Origin: Mycobacterium sp. GA-2829
GTDB taxonomy: Bacteria; Actinomycetota; Actinomycetes; Mycobacteriales; Mycobacteriaceae
Assembly: GCF_001499965.1 (NCBI RefSeq)
Contig: NZ_LQIT01000012.1
Location: 248,001 to 312,000, forward strand
DNA length: 64,000 nucleotides
Reading direction: 5' to 3'
Numbering within the stretch: position 1 is the stretch's first letter; the number at the start of each line of letters is the position of its first letter. Under the pieces are notes generated by a model. It saw only the letters and a program-made list of their open reading frames with translations, searched no databases and was not told the origin of the DNA. Both the position numbers and the translations under genes were made by a program. Of this stretch, positions 8,176 to 17,396 are shown in pieces.

Positions 8176-9128
8176 TGCCGCCACCCGATCCGTCGGTCGT
8201 CCGGATCGACGGTCCCTGGCGTCATCTCGAGGTGCACGCCAACGGCATTCGTTTCCACGTCGTCGAGGCGGATTCTCCTGATGCGGCCACCGTCCCGGTG
8301 ACCGAACGTCCGCTGGTCATCCTGCTGCACGGGTTCGCATCGTTCTGGTGGTCGTGGCGCCATCAACTCGAGGGCCTGACCGGCGCGCGGGTGGTGGCCG
8401 TGGACCTGCGCGGCTACGGCGGCAGCGACAAACCGCCCCGCGGATACGACGGTTGGACGCTGGCCGGCGACACGGCCGGGCTGGTGCGCGCGCTGGGCCA
8501 TCAGACCGCGACGCTGATCGGACACGCCGACGGCGGGCTGGTGTGCTGGGCGACGTCGGTGCTGCATCCCCGGGTCGTGAAGGCGATCGCGGTGGTCAGT
8601 TCTCCGCATCCGGTCGCACTGCGGTCGTCGGTGACCCGGCGCCGCGATCAGGGCCGGGCGCTGCTGCCGTCGCTGCTGCGCTACCAGACCCCCATGCGGC
8701 CCGAACGCGTACTCACCCGGCACGACGGCGCCGAGGTCGAGAACCTGGTCCGCGCCAGGTCCAGCGTGGAATGGCAAGCGACGGACGATTTCTCGGAGAC
8801 CATCCGACATCTCCGCAGGGCGATCCAGATCCCGGCGGCCGCGCACTCCGCGCTGGAGTACCAGCGGTGGGCGGTCCGCAGCCAGCTGCGCGCCGAGGGC
8901 CGCCGCTTCATGCGGTTGATGAACCGGCCGCTGGTCGTTCCGATGCTGCACCTGCGCGGCGAGGACGACCCTTACGTCCTGGCCGACCCGGTGTACCGCA
9001 CCCAGCGCTTCACCCCGCACGGACGCTACGTATCGCTGCGCGGTGCAGGCCATTACGGCCACGAGGAGGCCCCGGGCGAGGTCAACGACCAGCTCGGCCG
9101 GTTCCTCGACCAGGTGTACCGCCGCTAG
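8175..9128 (+). CDS. ephE: Alpha/beta-fold epoxide hydrolase (EphE-like, Rv3670 homologue)
   Basis: This 317-residue hydrolase has an alpha/beta fold with oxyanion-hole motif LLHGFASFWW, the strand VVAVDLRGYGGSDKP, and the position of the nucleophile in TLIGHADGGLVCW, where Asp replaces Ser as in epoxide hydrolases. The C-terminal catalytic His lies in GAGHYGHEEAP. It probably opens epoxides by hydrolysis; the substrate is unknown. The one-base stop/start overlap couples it to the holin-like gene, and it ends one base from the convergent marP stop. Confidence 0.88.
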   Translation: MPPPDPSVVRIDGPWRHLEVHANGIRFHVVEADSPDAATVPVTERPLVILLHGFASFWWSWRHQLEGLTGARVVAVDLRGYGGSDKPPRGYDGWTLAGDTAGLVRALGHQTATLIGHADGGLVCWATSVLHPRVVKAIAVVSSPHPVALRSSVTRRRDQGRALLPSLLRYQTPMRPERVLTRHDGAEVENLVRARSSVEWQATDDFSETIRHLRRAIQIPAAAHSALEYQRWAVRSQLRAEGRRFMRLMNRPLVVPMLHLRGEDDPYVLADPVYRTQRFTPHGRYVSLRGAGHYGHEEAPGEVNDQLGRFLDQVYRR

Positions 9129-9129
9129 G

Positions 9130-10317
9130 TCAGCTGACGCAGACGCCGGTGGCCACCCGCGCGGTGTTGCCCACCTTGGTCAGCTGACGGCCCACCTCGT
9201 CGGAGGTCAGCACGAACCCGGTGTCGGCGTCGTCGACCGCGGCGCCGAACACCACGCCGAGCACCTTGCCGCCGCGGTTGATCATCGGCCCGCCCGAATT
9301 ACCCTGGCGCACAGTCCCTCTGATCGTGTACACCTCACGGGTGACCGTGGTCTTGCGGTAGATGTCGGGCCCGTTGAGTTCGATGGTCTCGCGCACGCGG
9401 GCCGGTGTGGCGGTGAAGTCGCCGCCGCCGGGATACCCCATGACGATCGCATCGGTGCCGGGGGGCGCCAACTCGTCGACGAACTGCAACGGCGTCGCGG
9501 GCAGATCCGGGACGTCGAGGATCGAGATGTCGGCATTGGGGTCGTAGGAGACCACGAACGCGTCGTAGGTCTGCCCGTCGACGTCGACGGTGACGCTCTC
9601 GGATCCGGCGACCACGTGCGCGTTGGACATCACCCGGTTGGGCGCCACCACGAAACCGGTGCCCTCGAGCACCTTCTGGCAGCCGGGCGCCACCCCGCGG
9701 ATCTTCACCACGCTGCCGCGGGTTGCGCCGACCACCGCGTCGGTGGCCAGGGCGGCGTCCGGGGCGTCGACGGTCGCGATCGGGGTGCGGCCGAACGGTT
9801 CGAGGACCTCGGGCAGACCGGAGGTGTCGAGCAGACTCGACAGCCGGGTGGGCACCGTCTTCAGCCACGGCGGCGCGACCTCGTCCACCTCGGCCAGCAC
9901 CCGGGAACCCTTGACCGCGGCCACCAGGTTGGGTTGGTCCGACGACGTCAGCGGGGTCGCCAACAACCACGACGCCAGCAGCACCGCGACGATCTGCAGG
10001 CCGACGCCGATGACGGAGTCGAACAGGCGCAGCGTGCGGTTGCGGATCGCGCCGCGGACGGCGCGGCCGAGCACGACGCCTGCGATCTCCCCGATCACCA
10101 CCAGCGCCAGGATCAGGAACAGTGCGGCGAACAGTTTCGTGCGGGGACCGCTGATGTGGGTGACCACGTGCGGTGCGAGCAGCACCCCGGCGACGGCGCC
10201 GCGCACCACGCCGATGAACGACATGAGGGACCCCAACGCGCCCGACCGCCAGCCGGAGACGGCGGCGACGAAGGCGACGGCGAGGACGAGGAGGTCGAGC
10301 CACTGAGACGGTGTCAT
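9130..10317 (-). CDS. marP: MarP, membrane-bound acid-resistance serine protease (Rv3671c homologue)
   Basis: This 395-residue protein has a CvpA-like N-terminal domain with four transmembrane segments (about residues 5-125), followed by a periplasmic chymotrypsin-like protease domain. The triad is visible as His in MSNAHVVAG (near 234), Asp in NADISILDVP (near 262) and Ser in RQGNSGGPM (near 341), matching the Mtb His235-Asp264-Ser343 arrangement. In Mtb MarP maintains intrabacterial pH by cleaving a cell-wall hydrolase. Its ATG overlaps the Nudix stop by four bases, and nth, tlpA-like, nudix and marP read in one direction with short gaps. Confidence 0.95.
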   Translation of the reverse strand: MTPSQWLDLLVLAVAFVAAVSGWRSGALGSLMSFIGVVRGAVAGVLLAPHVVTHISGPRTKLFAALFLILALVVIGEIAGVVLGRAVRGAIRNRTLRLFDSVIGVGLQIVAVLLASWLLATPLTSSDQPNLVAAVKGSRVLAEVDEVAPPWLKTVPTRLSSLLDTSGLPEVLEPFGRTPIATVDAPDAALATDAVVGATRGSVVKIRGVAPGCQKVLEGTGFVVAPNRVMSNAHVVAGSESVTVDVDGQTYDAFVVSYDPNADISILDVPDLPATPLQFVDELAPPGTDAIVMGYPGGGDFTATPARVRETIELNGPDIYRKTTVTREVYTIRGTVRQGNSGGPMINRGGKVLGVVFGAAVDDADTGFVLTSDEVGRQLTKVGNTARVATGVCVS

Positions 10318-11090
10318 TGTTGGGACTCACCGTATCGGTCATCGTGCCCGACGAGCGCCATTGCCTCGTCGAGTTCTCGAACGTCGTCGGTGTCCCACGG
10401 CACCGCCCACCCGGCGACGTCGAGGATCGCAGAGATGACCTGACCGGTGAAACCCCACACCAGCATCTCGTTGAGCAGGAACGCCGGACCCGCCCACCTG
10501 CGGGAATTGGCGTCGCGGTAGACCATCAGCCGGTTCTCCGGGTTGACGAACGCGCGCACCGGCACCCGCGCGACGATCGCGGTCTCGGATTCGTCGACCA
10601 CCCCGACCGGACCCGGGTCGGGTGAGTAGGCCAGCACCGGCACCACGTGAAACCCCGACGGCGGGATGAACATCCGCTGCAGGGTCGCCAGCGGGCGGAT
10701 GCGGCCGGTGTCGAGGCCGGTCTCCTCGGTGGCCTCGCGCAGCGCGGTGTGCACCGGACCGTCGTCGCCGGGATCGGTCGCGCCGCCCGGGAAGGCCGCC
10801 TGACCGGCGTGGTGGCGCAGGGTCGACGCCCGGACCGTCACCAACAGGTCGGCGTCGTCGGGCAGCCCGTCCCCGGACTCGGGTCCGGAGAACAGCACCA
10901 GCACGGCGGCGTCCCGCTTGGCGCGGGTGACGGTGGCGGTCGCGTTGGCCGCGGTGATGGCGGCGAGCACGTCCGGCGGGACGCGGCGGCGGTAGGCGCG
11001 GGGCACGCCGTCGGTGTTGTCGACCAGCGGGGTGAGCCACGGCGGGGCGGCGTCGGGCGTCAGGCGGTAGCCGTCGCGTGTGGCGCTCAC
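10314..11090 (-). CDS. Nudix hydrolase, CoA-pyrophosphatase-like (Rv3672c homologue)
   Basis: This 258-residue enzyme has the complete Nudix box, starting at GGATDPGDD and running through ALREATEETGL (about residues 100-125), with the Glu residues that bind Mg2+. The length and long N-terminus are similar to CoA pyrophosphatases (NudL/PCD1 type), but the CoA-specific signature is not clear to me, so the substrate is open. The GTG start overlaps the thioredoxin-like stop by four bases, and the stop overlaps the marP start by four. Confidence 0.88.
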   Translation of the reverse strand: MSATRDGYRLTPDAAPPWLTPLVDNTDGVPRAYRRRVPPDVLAAITAANATATVTRAKRDAAVLVLFSGPESGDGLPDDADLLVTVRASTLRHHAGQAAFPGGATDPGDDGPVHTALREATEETGLDTGRIRPLATLQRMFIPPSGFHVVPVLAYSPDPGPVGVVDESETAIVARVPVRAFVNPENRLMVYRDANSRRWAGPAFLLNEMLVWGFTGQVISAILDVAGWAVPWDTDDVRELDEAMALVGHDDRYGESQQ

Positions 11091-11734
11091 CCCAGCTCTC
11101 CCATCGTCTGGTCCACCGCAACCTCGATCTCGTCGGCGGTGGCGAAGGAGCGCGGCAGAATCCCGGCAACGCTACCGTCCGAGCGCACGACCACCGTCGC
11201 AGGCATGACGTTCGGCGATCTGACCGCGGCGGCGATCAGGCGGCGGCCGTCCTGCAGGGTCGGCAGCCGGACGCCGAGTTCGGCCAGCCGCAGCAGCCCC
11301 GCCGCCTCGTTCTCGTCCTGGTGGACGGTCACCACGGTCACCGCGTCACCGACCCGGCGCTGATACTCCGCCATGGCGGGCAGTTCGTCGGCGCACGGTC
11401 CACACCAGTAGGCCCACAGGTTGAGCACCACGGTGCGGCCCGCCAGTGCACGGGCCACGTCGACCGGTAGGCCGTCACCCGCGCATTCGAGGGTGATCCC
11501 GCGCAGCGATTCGGGGCCGTCCCCGGTGCCGGGGCCAGGGCACGGCGGCAGATCGGCCTTCGCGCGCGGGCCGGCCAGCGCCTCGGGGGTGTCGGCGTCG
11601 CGGTGGTCACGCGCCTGCGCGGGCCCGTCGCGCCGGGTGGGCGCCGGGTCATCGGCCAGCTGCAGCGACAGCGCGACGATCAGGGCGAGCGCCACGGCGA
11701 GTGCGGCGACAGTCCACCGGGCCGTGGCGCTCAT
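11087..11734 (-). CDS. TlpA/ResA-like membrane-anchored thioredoxin (Rv3673c homologue)
   Basis: This 215-residue protein starts with an uncleaved-type transmembrane anchor (WTVAALAVALALIVALSLQL, residues about 6-25). A linker and a thioredoxin-fold domain follow, with the redox motif WCGPC in LWAYWCGPCADELP. It would act outside the membrane as a thiol oxidoreductase, for instance in cytochrome c or disulfide maintenance. I chose ATG 11734, which puts the anchor at the N-terminus. It is coupled by overlap to the Nudix gene downstream and lies ten bases after nth. Confidence 0.88.
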   Translation of the reverse strand: MSATARWTVAALAVALALIVALSLQLADDPAPTRRDGPAQARDHRDADTPEALAGPRAKADLPPCPGPGTGDGPESLRGITLECAGDGLPVDVARALAGRTVVLNLWAYWCGPCADELPAMAEYQRRVGDAVTVVTVHQDENEAAGLLRLAELGVRLPTLQDGRRLIAAAVRSPNVMPATVVVRSDGSVAGILPRSFATADEIEVAVDQTMGELG

Positions 11735-11744
11735 AGCGCGGGGG

Positions 11745-12557
11745 TCACAGGCCGGCGAGGGCGAGCAGGTGTTCGGTCTCGGGCCCCTTGACCAGCGCCG
11801 CGGCGGCCTCGCGATCGGTCGGGCCGATGCCGTAGGACGGGCAGTCCTTGGCGAGCACGCAGACACCGCACGCCGGCTTACGGGCGTGGCAGACGCGACG
11901 GCCGTGGAAGATCACCCGGTGGCTCAGCAGGGTCCACTCCCGGCGCTCGATGAGCTTGCCGATCGCGTGCTCGACCTTGACGGGGTCCTCCTCGGCGGTC
12001 CACCGCCAGCGGCGCACCAACCGGCCGAAGTGGGTGTCGACGGTGATCCCGGGGATGTCGAACGCGTTACCGAGGATGACGTTGGCGGTCTTGCGGCCCA
12101 CCCCCGGCAGCGTCACCAGATCCTCGATGTTCCCGGGCACCTCACCGTCGAAGCGTTCGACGAGTTCCTGGCCCAGGCGGATCAGCGAGTTGGCCTTGTT
12201 GCGGTAGAACCCGGTCGGCCGGATGAGCTCCTCGAGTTCGGTGCGGTCGGCCTGCGCGTACTCCAGCGCGGTGCGGTACTTGGCGAACAGCGCCGGGGTG
12301 GTGAGGTTGACCCGTTTGTCGGTGCTCTGCGCCGACAGGATGGTGGCCACCGCCAGTTCGAGCGGATTGGTGAAGTCGAGTTCGCAGTACACATGCGGAA
12401 ACGCCTCGGCCAGAGCGCGATTCATCCGGCGCGCACGACGCGTCAGTCCTATCGGGGTCTCCCCCTCCCATTTCTTGGCCGCCCGCCCCTTTGCGGCAGC
12501 ACGCCGAGCCGGTTTCGGATCGGCCTTCGGGTCGGCGGGGGACGCACCTGCGGTCAC
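11745..12557 (-). CDS. nth: Endonuclease III (DNA glycosylase/AP lyase)
   Basis: This 270-residue base-excision-repair enzyme removes oxidised pyrimidines and nicks AP sites. The helix-hairpin-helix appears as [20 protein letters not shown] with catalytic Lys, the catalytic Asp lies in ITVDTHFGR, and the 4Fe-4S cluster ligands follow the pattern C-x6-C-x2-C-x5-C ([17 protein letters not shown]). The N-terminus carries an extra Lys/Ala-rich tail of about 35 residues compared with Mtb Nth. I chose GTG 12557 because TACGCT lies seven bases upstream on the minus strand; an ATG at 12587 is the alternative. Confidence 0.95.
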   Translation of the reverse strand: MTAGASPADPKADPKPARRAAAKGRAAKKWEGETPIGLTRRARRMNRALAEAFPHVYCELDFTNPLELAVATILSAQSTDKRVNLTTPALFAKYRTALEYAQADRTELEELIRPTGFYRNKANSLIRLGQELVERFDGEVPGNIEDLVTLPGVGRKTANVILGNAFDIPGITVDTHFGRLVRRWRWTAEEDPVKVEHAIGKLIERREWTLLSHRVIFHGRRVCHARKPACGVCVLAKDCPSYGIGPTDREAAAALVKGPETEHLLALAGL

Positions 12558-12563
12558 GGAAGC

Positions 12564-12570
12564 CAGCGTA
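12564..12570 (-). promoter_or_regulatory. -10 element TACGCT of a leaderless nth mRNA
   Basis: On the minus strand TACGCT is followed by GGCTTCC and then the GTG start, the spacing expected when transcription begins at the start codon. Confidence 0.5.
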
Positions 12571-12664
12571 GGCCAGGGCCCGGACATCGATCGCGGTCAA
12601 GGTGCTCGATACCGGTGACGATTCGTGATCCCGCTGAGACCTTGAGCCGGTTTACTTCTGCGTT

Positions 12665-12940
12665 GTGTCCTGGTTGCTCGTGGCTTTCATCCCCTGGTTG
12701 CTGATGGTGGCAACATTCGGGCTCGAGCGCCTGGAGTCCGGTCTCACCCGCGACGCGGCGTCGACCGCGGATGTGGACGCCTTCCTCCAGCACGCCGAGG
12801 CGGAACGCCAGCAACGTCGACTGGATCCGGTGGAGACCCTTCCGACCCGCTCGACGACGGCCGGGGAGCCCGCGCGGGTCTACATCCCGCACCGGGCGAA
12901 TACACAGTTTCAGCAGACCCGCCAAGCCAATCGTGTGTAG
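12665..12940 (+). CDS. Small single-pass membrane protein (Rv3675 homologue)
   Basis: This 91-residue protein has one N-terminal transmembrane helix (WLLVAFIPWLLMVATFGLE), then an acidic-to-polar cytosolic or periplasmic tail of about 70 residues rich in Arg, Gln and Ala (AEAERQQRRLD). No enzyme motif is visible. Mtb keeps a protein of similar size and layout in the same place between nth and crp, which supports it being real. It starts with GTG and ends about 100 bases before crp. Function unknown. Confidence 0.75.
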   Translation: MSWLLVAFIPWLLMVATFGLERLESGLTRDAASTADVDAFLQHAEAERQQRRLDPVETLPTRSTTAGEPARVYIPHRANTQFQQTRQANRV

Positions 12941-13042
12941 CGTTGGCACGTTGCGAAACGGCATACCTCTAGACTGGGCACGCTAACCAGTAAGACGGTC
13001 GGCTTCGTAGGTCATTCAAACCCAACAGCTAAGAGGGGCAAC

Positions 13043-13717
13043 GTGGACGAGATCCTGGCGAGGGCCGGAATCTTCCAGGGAGTCGAACCCAGCGCCGTTT
13101 CAGCGCTCACCAAGCAATTGCAGCCTGTGGACTTCCCGCGCGGGCACACCGTGTTCGCCGAGGGCGAGCCCGGCGATCGGCTCTACATCATCATCAACGG
13201 CAAGGTGAAGATCGGCCGCCGCTCTCCGGACGGCCGCGAGAACCTGCTGACGATCATGGGGCCGAGCGACATGTTCGGTGAGCTCTCGATCTTCGACCCG
13301 GGTCCGCGTACGTCGAGCGCCACCACGATCACCGAGGTGCGCGCCGTGTCGATGGATCGCGAAGCGCTGCGCGCCTGGATCGCGGACCGCCCCGAGATCG
13401 CCGAGCAGCTGTTGCGCGTGCTGGCCCGCCGGCTGCGCCGCACCAACAACAACCTCGCCGACCTGATCTTCACCGACGTCCCCGGCCGCGTCGCCAAGCA
13501 GCTGCTGCAGCTCGCGCAGCGGTTCGGCACCCAGGAGGGCGGCGCGCTGCGCGTCACCCACGACCTGACGCAGGAAGAGATCGCCCAGCTCGTCGGCGCC
13601 TCCCGCGAGACCGTGAACAAGGCGCTCGCCGACTTCGCGCACCGCGGGTGGATCCGCCTCGAGGGCAAGAGTGTGCTGATCAGCGACTCCGAGCGGCTGG
13701 CCCGCCGAGCCCGCTAG
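13043..13717 (+). CDS. crp: Crp, cAMP receptor protein, global regulator (Rv3676 homologue)
   Basis: This 224-residue Crp/Fnr-family regulator is nearly identical to Mtb Rv3676. An N-terminal cyclic-nucleotide-binding beta-roll (about residues 20-120, with [18 protein letters not shown] and the phosphate-binding cassette [17 protein letters not shown]) is joined by a long dimer helix to a winged helix-turn-helix ([20 protein letters not shown], about residues 172-192). It binds TGTGA-N6-TCACA-type sites and controls respiration, resuscitation and whiB1 in Mtb. The GTG start has a good Shine-Dalgarno (AAGAGGGG, 13031-13038). A near-consensus target lies in the Ms1 promoter of this window. Confidence 0.98.
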   Translation: MDEILARAGIFQGVEPSAVSALTKQLQPVDFPRGHTVFAEGEPGDRLYIIINGKVKIGRRSPDGRENLLTIMGPSDMFGELSIFDPGPRTSSATTITEVRAVSMDREALRAWIADRPEIAEQLLRVLARRLRRTNNNLADLIFTDVPGRVAKQLLQLAQRFGTQEGGALRVTHDLTQEEIAQLVGASRETVNKALADFAHRGWIRLEGKSVLISDSERLARRAR

Positions 13718-13725
13718 TTTCCCGT

Positions 13726-13774
13726 GATTTCGGTGTAGTTCGTTGCGGTGAGCGCAACCAACTACACCGAAATC
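13726..13774. repeat. 49-bp palindromic element, copy 1 (crp/MBL convergent gap)
   Basis: The outer arms GATTTCGGTGTAGTT (13726-13740) and its exact complement (13760-13774) continue into six more bases with one mismatch, leaving a seven-base loop. The element fills the gap between the crp stop (13717) and the stop of the convergent MBL gene (13777), so it can act as a two-way terminator. A second 49-base copy with the same arm sequence, differing at one base, lies at 43364-43412. Confidence 0.85.
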
Positions 13775-13776
13775 GC

Positions 13777-14556
13777 TCAGGGGCGCAGGTAGTCGAGCTG
13801 CGCCTGCACCGATTTCTCGGCGGCGTCCCACAGCTTCTGGTCGACGTCGGTGTACACGTGCTCGACGACCTGACGTGCCGACGCGTCGTCGCCGAGCTCC
13901 CGTAACGCGTCCCGCACCTGGTTCAGGCGCTCCTCGCGGTGCGCCAGGTACATCGCGGTGACGGCTTCGAGGTCGGGCAGGTCGGGTCCGTGGCCGGGCA
14001 GCACCGTCCGGCCGCCCAGGCCCTGCAGCCGGTGCAGCGATTCGAGGTAGTCGCGCAGGCTGCCGTCCTCGGTGTCGATGACGGTGGTGCCGCGCCCGAG
14101 CACGGTGTCGGCGGTCAGCACCGCGTCGTCGAGCACGAACGACAGCGAGTCGACGGTGTGGCCGGGGGTGGCCATCACGGTGATGCGCAGGCCCGCGGCG
14201 TCGATGACCTCACCGTCGGTGAGCGGACCGCCGAGGCCGCGCAGGAACCCGCTGCCGACCGCGCGGACGACGGCGCCGGTGCGTTCGACGATCTTGTCGA
14301 TACCGCCGGTGTGGTCCTCGTGTTTGTGGCTGATCAGCACGAGTGCGATGCGCCCGAGCTCGGCGACCTTGGCGATGTGTTCGTCGTCGTCGGGTCCGGG
14401 GTCGACGATCACGATCTCGTCGCTGCCCGGGCCGCGCAGCACCCAGGTGTTGGTCCCGTCCAGCGTCATCAGGCCGGGGTTGTGGCACAGCAGGACCGAG
14501 GCGGTCTCGGTCACCGGGCGTAACAGCCCGTATGCCGGATGCTCGGGTGCGCTCAC
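13777..14556 (-). CDS. MBL-fold metallo-hydrolase (Rv3677c homologue)
   Basis: This 259-residue metallo-beta-lactamase-fold hydrolase has the metal-binding motif SHKHEDHTGGID, the later His in TPGHTVDSLSF, the Asp in VLTADTVLG and the His in LPGHGPDLPD. It resembles the LACTB2-like/glyoxalase-II-like group; the substrate is not known. GTG 14556 gives the normal family start (SAPEHPAYGLLRPVT). It follows ridA by four bases and is read with ridA and the DUF4177 gene as one operon converging on crp. Confidence 0.9.
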   Translation of the reverse strand: MSAPEHPAYGLLRPVTETASVLLCHNPGLMTLDGTNTWVLRGPGSDEIVIVDPGPDDDEHIAKVAELGRIALVLISHKHEDHTGGIDKIVERTGAVVRAVGSGFLRGLGGPLTDGEVIDAAGLRITVMATPGHTVDSLSFVLDDAVLTADTVLGRGTTVIDTEDGSLRDYLESLHRLQGLGGRTVLPGHGPDLPDLEAVTAMYLAHREERLNQVRDALRELGDDASARQVVEHVYTDVDQKLWDAAEKSVQAQLDYLRP

Positions 14557-14560
14557 CGGA

Positions 14561-15019
14561 CTACGCGACCTCGACGATGATTTCCACTTCCACGGCGGTG
14601 TTGCGCGGCAACTCCGACACTCCGACCGCCGAGCGGGCGTGCGCACCGGCGTCGCCGAAGATCTCCCCGAACAGTTCCGAGGCGCCGTTGATGACGCCGG
14701 GCTGGCCGTCGAAGCCGGGCGCCGAGGCAACGAAGCCGACGACCTTGACCACTCGCGTGACCGCGTCGATGCCCACCAGTGCGTGCACGGCGGCCAGCGC
14801 GTTGAGCCCGCACACCCGCGCCAGCGCTTTGGCGTCCTCGGGAGTGACGTCGGCGCCGACCTTGCCGGTCCCGGTCAGCTCACCGGCGACGATCGGCAGC
14901 TGACCGGAGGTGTAGACCAGATTTCCGGTCCGCACCGCGGGGACGTACGCCGCCAGCGGCGCCACCACCTCGGGCAGCTCGATCCCGAGCTCCGCGAGGC
15001 GTTCCGACCAGGCGCTCAC
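14561..15019 (-). CDS. RidA/YjgF/UK114-family protein (Rv3678c homologue)
   Basis: This 152-residue protein is a RidA-superfamily member, whose relatives hydrolyse reactive enamine/imine intermediates. The family features LVYTSGQLPIVAGEL and CGLNALAAVHALVG are visible. It lacks an obvious Arg in the position used by true RidA deaminases, so it may belong to another Rid subfamily. The GTG start overlaps the stop of the upstream DUF4177 gene by four bases, and a four-base gap leads to the MBL hydrolase. Confidence 0.88.
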   Translation of the reverse strand: MSAWSERLAELGIELPEVVAPLAAYVPAVRTGNLVYTSGQLPIVAGELTGTGKVGADVTPEDAKALARVCGLNALAAVHALVGIDAVTRVVKVVGFVASAPGFDGQPGVINGASELFGEIFGDAGAHARSAVGVSELPRNTAVEVEIIVEVA

Positions 15020-15177
15020 TTCGGCCGCTTCAGGTAGGCGACGTGCTGCTCACCGGTCGGGCCGGGCAGCACCGCGACCAGCTCCCAGCCGTCGGCGCCC
15101 CACTGATCGAGGATCTGTTTGGTGGCGTGCGTCAGCAACGGCACGGTGGCGTATTCCCACTGGGTCGGTTCGCTCAT
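15016..15177 (-). CDS. Small DUF4177-like protein
   Basis: This 53-residue protein has the pattern typical of DUF4177 peptides: MSEPTQWEYATVPLL, then QILDQWGADGWELVAVLPGP, then HVAYLKRPK, consistent with a small beta-alpha-beta-beta fold. It is first in the operon DUF4177-ridA-MBL and is coupled by a four-base overlap with ridA. Function is unknown. It diverges from bagA with about 48 bases between starts. Confidence 0.82.
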   Translation of the reverse strand: MSEPTQWEYATVPLLTHATKQILDQWGADGWELVAVLPGPTGEQHVAYLKRPK

Positions 15178-15213
15178 GGGGCTGAGCTTATCGGTCCTCG
15201 ATGGGCTCACAGC

Positions 15214-15219
15214 TAGCAT
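15214..15219 (+). promoter_or_regulatory. -10 element TAGCAT of a leaderless bagA mRNA
   Basis: TAGCAT ends six bases before the second of two tandem GTG codons (15223 and 15226), favouring the second as the start of a leaderless mRNA. Confidence 0.5.
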
Positions 15220-15225
15220 GCAGTG

Positions 15226-16245
15226 GTGGCAACAACTACCAATGGCGGTAGAGCCGTCGGCTGGCCCTCGCGTCTGACCAAGGCGAAACTGCATTTCGTC
15301 ACCGGGAAGGGCGGAACGGGCAAGTCGACGATCGCCGCGGCGCTGGCCCTGGCGCTCGCCGCAGGCGGCCGCAAGGTGCTGCTCGTCGAGGTCGAGGGCC
15401 GTCAGGGCATCGCCCAGCTCTTCGATGTGCCACCGCTGCCCTACAAAGAGGTGAAGATCGCGACCGCCGACGGCGGCGGCCAGGTCAACGCGCTGGCCGT
15501 GGACACCGAGGCGGCGTTCCTCGAGTACCTCGACATGTTCTACAACCTCGGGCTGGCCGGCCGGGCGATGCGCCGCATCGGCGCCGTGGAGTTCGCGACG
15601 ACGATCGCCCCTGGCCTGCGCGACGTGCTGCTCACCGGCAAGATCCGCGAGGTCGTCACCCGCGCCGAGAAGGGCAAGCAGCCGGTCTACGACGCGGTGG
15701 TGGTGGACTCGCCGCCGACCGGCCGCATCGCGCGGTTCCTCGACGTCACCAAGGCGGTGTCGGACCTCGCCAAGGGCGGTCCGGTGCACTCGCAGGCCGA
15801 GAGCGTGGTCAAGGTGCTGCACTCCGACATCACCGCGATCCACCTGGTCACCCTGCTCGAGGCGCTGCCGATGCAGGAGACGCTGGAGGCCATCGACGAG
15901 CTGCGCGAACTGGGCCTGCCCATCGGCAGCGTCATCGTCAACCGCAACATCCCCGCCTACCTGTCGCCCAGCGATCTGGCCAAGGCGGCCGAGGCGGACA
16001 TCGACGCCGACGCGATGCGCGCGGACCTCAAGGCGGCCGGCGTCGAGTTGTCCGACGCCGACTTCGCCGGTCTGCTCACCGAGACCATCCAGCACGCCAC
16101 CCGGATCACCGCCCGCGCCGAGACCGCCGAACAACTCGAGCAGCTCGACGTGCCCCGGCTGGAACTGCCCGCCCTGCCCGAGGGGGTCGACCTGGGCAGC
16201 CTGTACGAACTCGCGGAAGTGCTTGCCCACCAAGGAGTCAGATGA
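15226..16245 (+). CDS. bagA: Get3/ArsA-like ATPase BagA (Rv3679 homologue)
   Basis: This 339-residue P-loop ATPase of the ArsA/Get3 family has the deviant Walker [10 protein letters not shown] near residue 28, then switch regions around [16 protein letters not shown]. Mtb Rv3679-Rv3680 form a heteromeric Get3-like complex named BagA/BagB, whose loss makes cells sensitive to glycerol. There is no CxxC zinc motif like that of eukaryotic Get3, and no arsenite-binding Cys cluster. GTG 15226 fits the leaderless promoter; GTG 15223 is the alternative. Its stop overlaps the bagB ATG by four bases. Confidence 0.93.
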   Translation: MATTTNGGRAVGWPSRLTKAKLHFVTGKGGTGKSTIAAALALALAAGGRKVLLVEVEGRQGIAQLFDVPPLPYKEVKIATADGGGQVNALAVDTEAAFLEYLDMFYNLGLAGRAMRRIGAVEFATTIAPGLRDVLLTGKIREVVTRAEKGKQPVYDAVVVDSPPTGRIARFLDVTKAVSDLAKGGPVHSQAESVVKVLHSDITAIHLVTLLEALPMQETLEAIDELRELGLPIGSVIVNRNIPAYLSPSDLAKAAEADIDADAMRADLKAAGVELSDADFAGLLTETIQHATRITARAETAEQLEQLDVPRLELPALPEGVDLGSLYELAEVLAHQGVR

Positions 16246-17372
16246 GTACGACGCCACCCGCCCTGGACATGGGCGAGATCCTGCGCGACACCTCCAACCG
16301 CGTGGTGGTCTGCTGCGGCGCCGGCGGCGTCGGCAAGACGACCACCGCCGCGGCGATGGCACTGCGGGCCGCCGAATACGGCCGCACCGTGGTGGTGCTG
16401 ACCATCGACCCGGCCAAACGCCTCGCGCAGGCGCTGGGGATCAAGGATCTGGGCAACACCCCGCAGCGGGTGCCGCTGGCACCCGAGGTGACCGGTGAAC
16501 TGCACGCGATGATGCTCGACATGCGTCGCACGTTCGACGAGATGGTGATCCAGTACTCGGGCCCCGACCGGGCCGATGCCATCCTGGACAACCAGTTCTA
16601 CCAAACGGTGGCCACGTCGTTGGCGGGCACGCAGGAGTACATGGCGATGGAGAAGCTGGGACAGCTTCTCGCCCAAGACAAGTGGGATCTGATCGTGGTG
16701 GACACGCCGCCGTCGCGCAACGCACTGGACTTCCTCGACGCGCCGAAACGGCTCGGCAGTTTCATGGACAGCCGGTTGTGGCGGATGCTGCTGGCGCCCG
16801 GCCGCGGCATCGGCAAGCTGGTCACCGGCGCGGTGGGGCTGGCGATGAAGGCGATGTCCACCATCCTCGGCTCTCAAATGCTCTCGGACGCAGCCGGTTT
16901 CGTGCAGTCACTGGACGCGACGTTCGGCGGATTCCGGGAGAAGGCCGACCGCACCTACGATCTGCTCAAGCGGCGCGGCACCCAGTTCGTCGTGGTGTCG
17001 GCGGCCGAACCGGATGCACTGCGCGAGGCGGCGTTCTTCGTCGACCGACTGTCCTCGGAGCGGATGCCGTTGGCGGGCTTGATCTTGAACCGTACGCACC
17101 CGACGCTGTGCGCGCTGCAGGCGGAGAAGGCGACCGAGGTCTCGTCGGCGCTCGCGGACCAGGACCCGGAGTCGTTGACGGCCGCGGCGCTGCGGATCCA
17201 CGCCGACCGGACGCAGACGGCCAAGCGTGAGGTGCGGTTGCTCTCCCGGTTCACGGGGGCCAACCCGCATGTGGCGATCGTCGGCGTTCCTTCGCTGCCG
17301 TTCGACGTCTCAGACCTCGACGCGTTGCGCGTGATCGCCGATCAGATCACGGGAACGGCCGACGCCGCCTGA
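16242..17372 (+). CDS. bagB: Get3/ArsA-like ATPase BagB (Rv3680 homologue)
   Basis: This 376-residue partner of BagA has Walker [10 protein letters not shown] near residue 28, switch segment [20 protein letters not shown], and the expected hydrophobic/Met-rich helical region around residues 180-220 ([19 protein letters not shown]) that could form a client-binding groove, by analogy with Get3. ATGA overlap with bagA means the two are made in a fixed ratio, consistent with a heterodimer. The gene ends 25 bases before the convergent whiB4 stop. Confidence 0.93.
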   Translation: MSTTPPALDMGEILRDTSNRVVVCCGAGGVGKTTTAAAMALRAAEYGRTVVVLTIDPAKRLAQALGIKDLGNTPQRVPLAPEVTGELHAMMLDMRRTFDEMVIQYSGPDRADAILDNQFYQTVATSLAGTQEYMAMEKLGQLLAQDKWDLIVVDTPPSRNALDFLDAPKRLGSFMDSRLWRMLLAPGRGIGKLVTGAVGLAMKAMSTILGSQMLSDAAGFVQSLDATFGGFREKADRTYDLLKRRGTQFVVVSAAEPDALREAAFFVDRLSSERMPLAGLILNRTHPTLCALQAEKATEVSSALADQDPESLTAAALRIHADRTQTAKREVRLLSRFTGANPHVAIVGVPSLPFDVSDLDALRVIADQITGTADAA

Positions 17373-17396
17373 CGGCGCAGGCCGGAAAGAGGAGAC

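Noticed and set aside
12931..12952. GTG/CAC half-sites upstream of crp resembling a Crp autoregulatory site
   Set aside because: The half-sites GTG and CAC are nine bases apart instead of the eight required by the consensus, and the second arm is degenerate.
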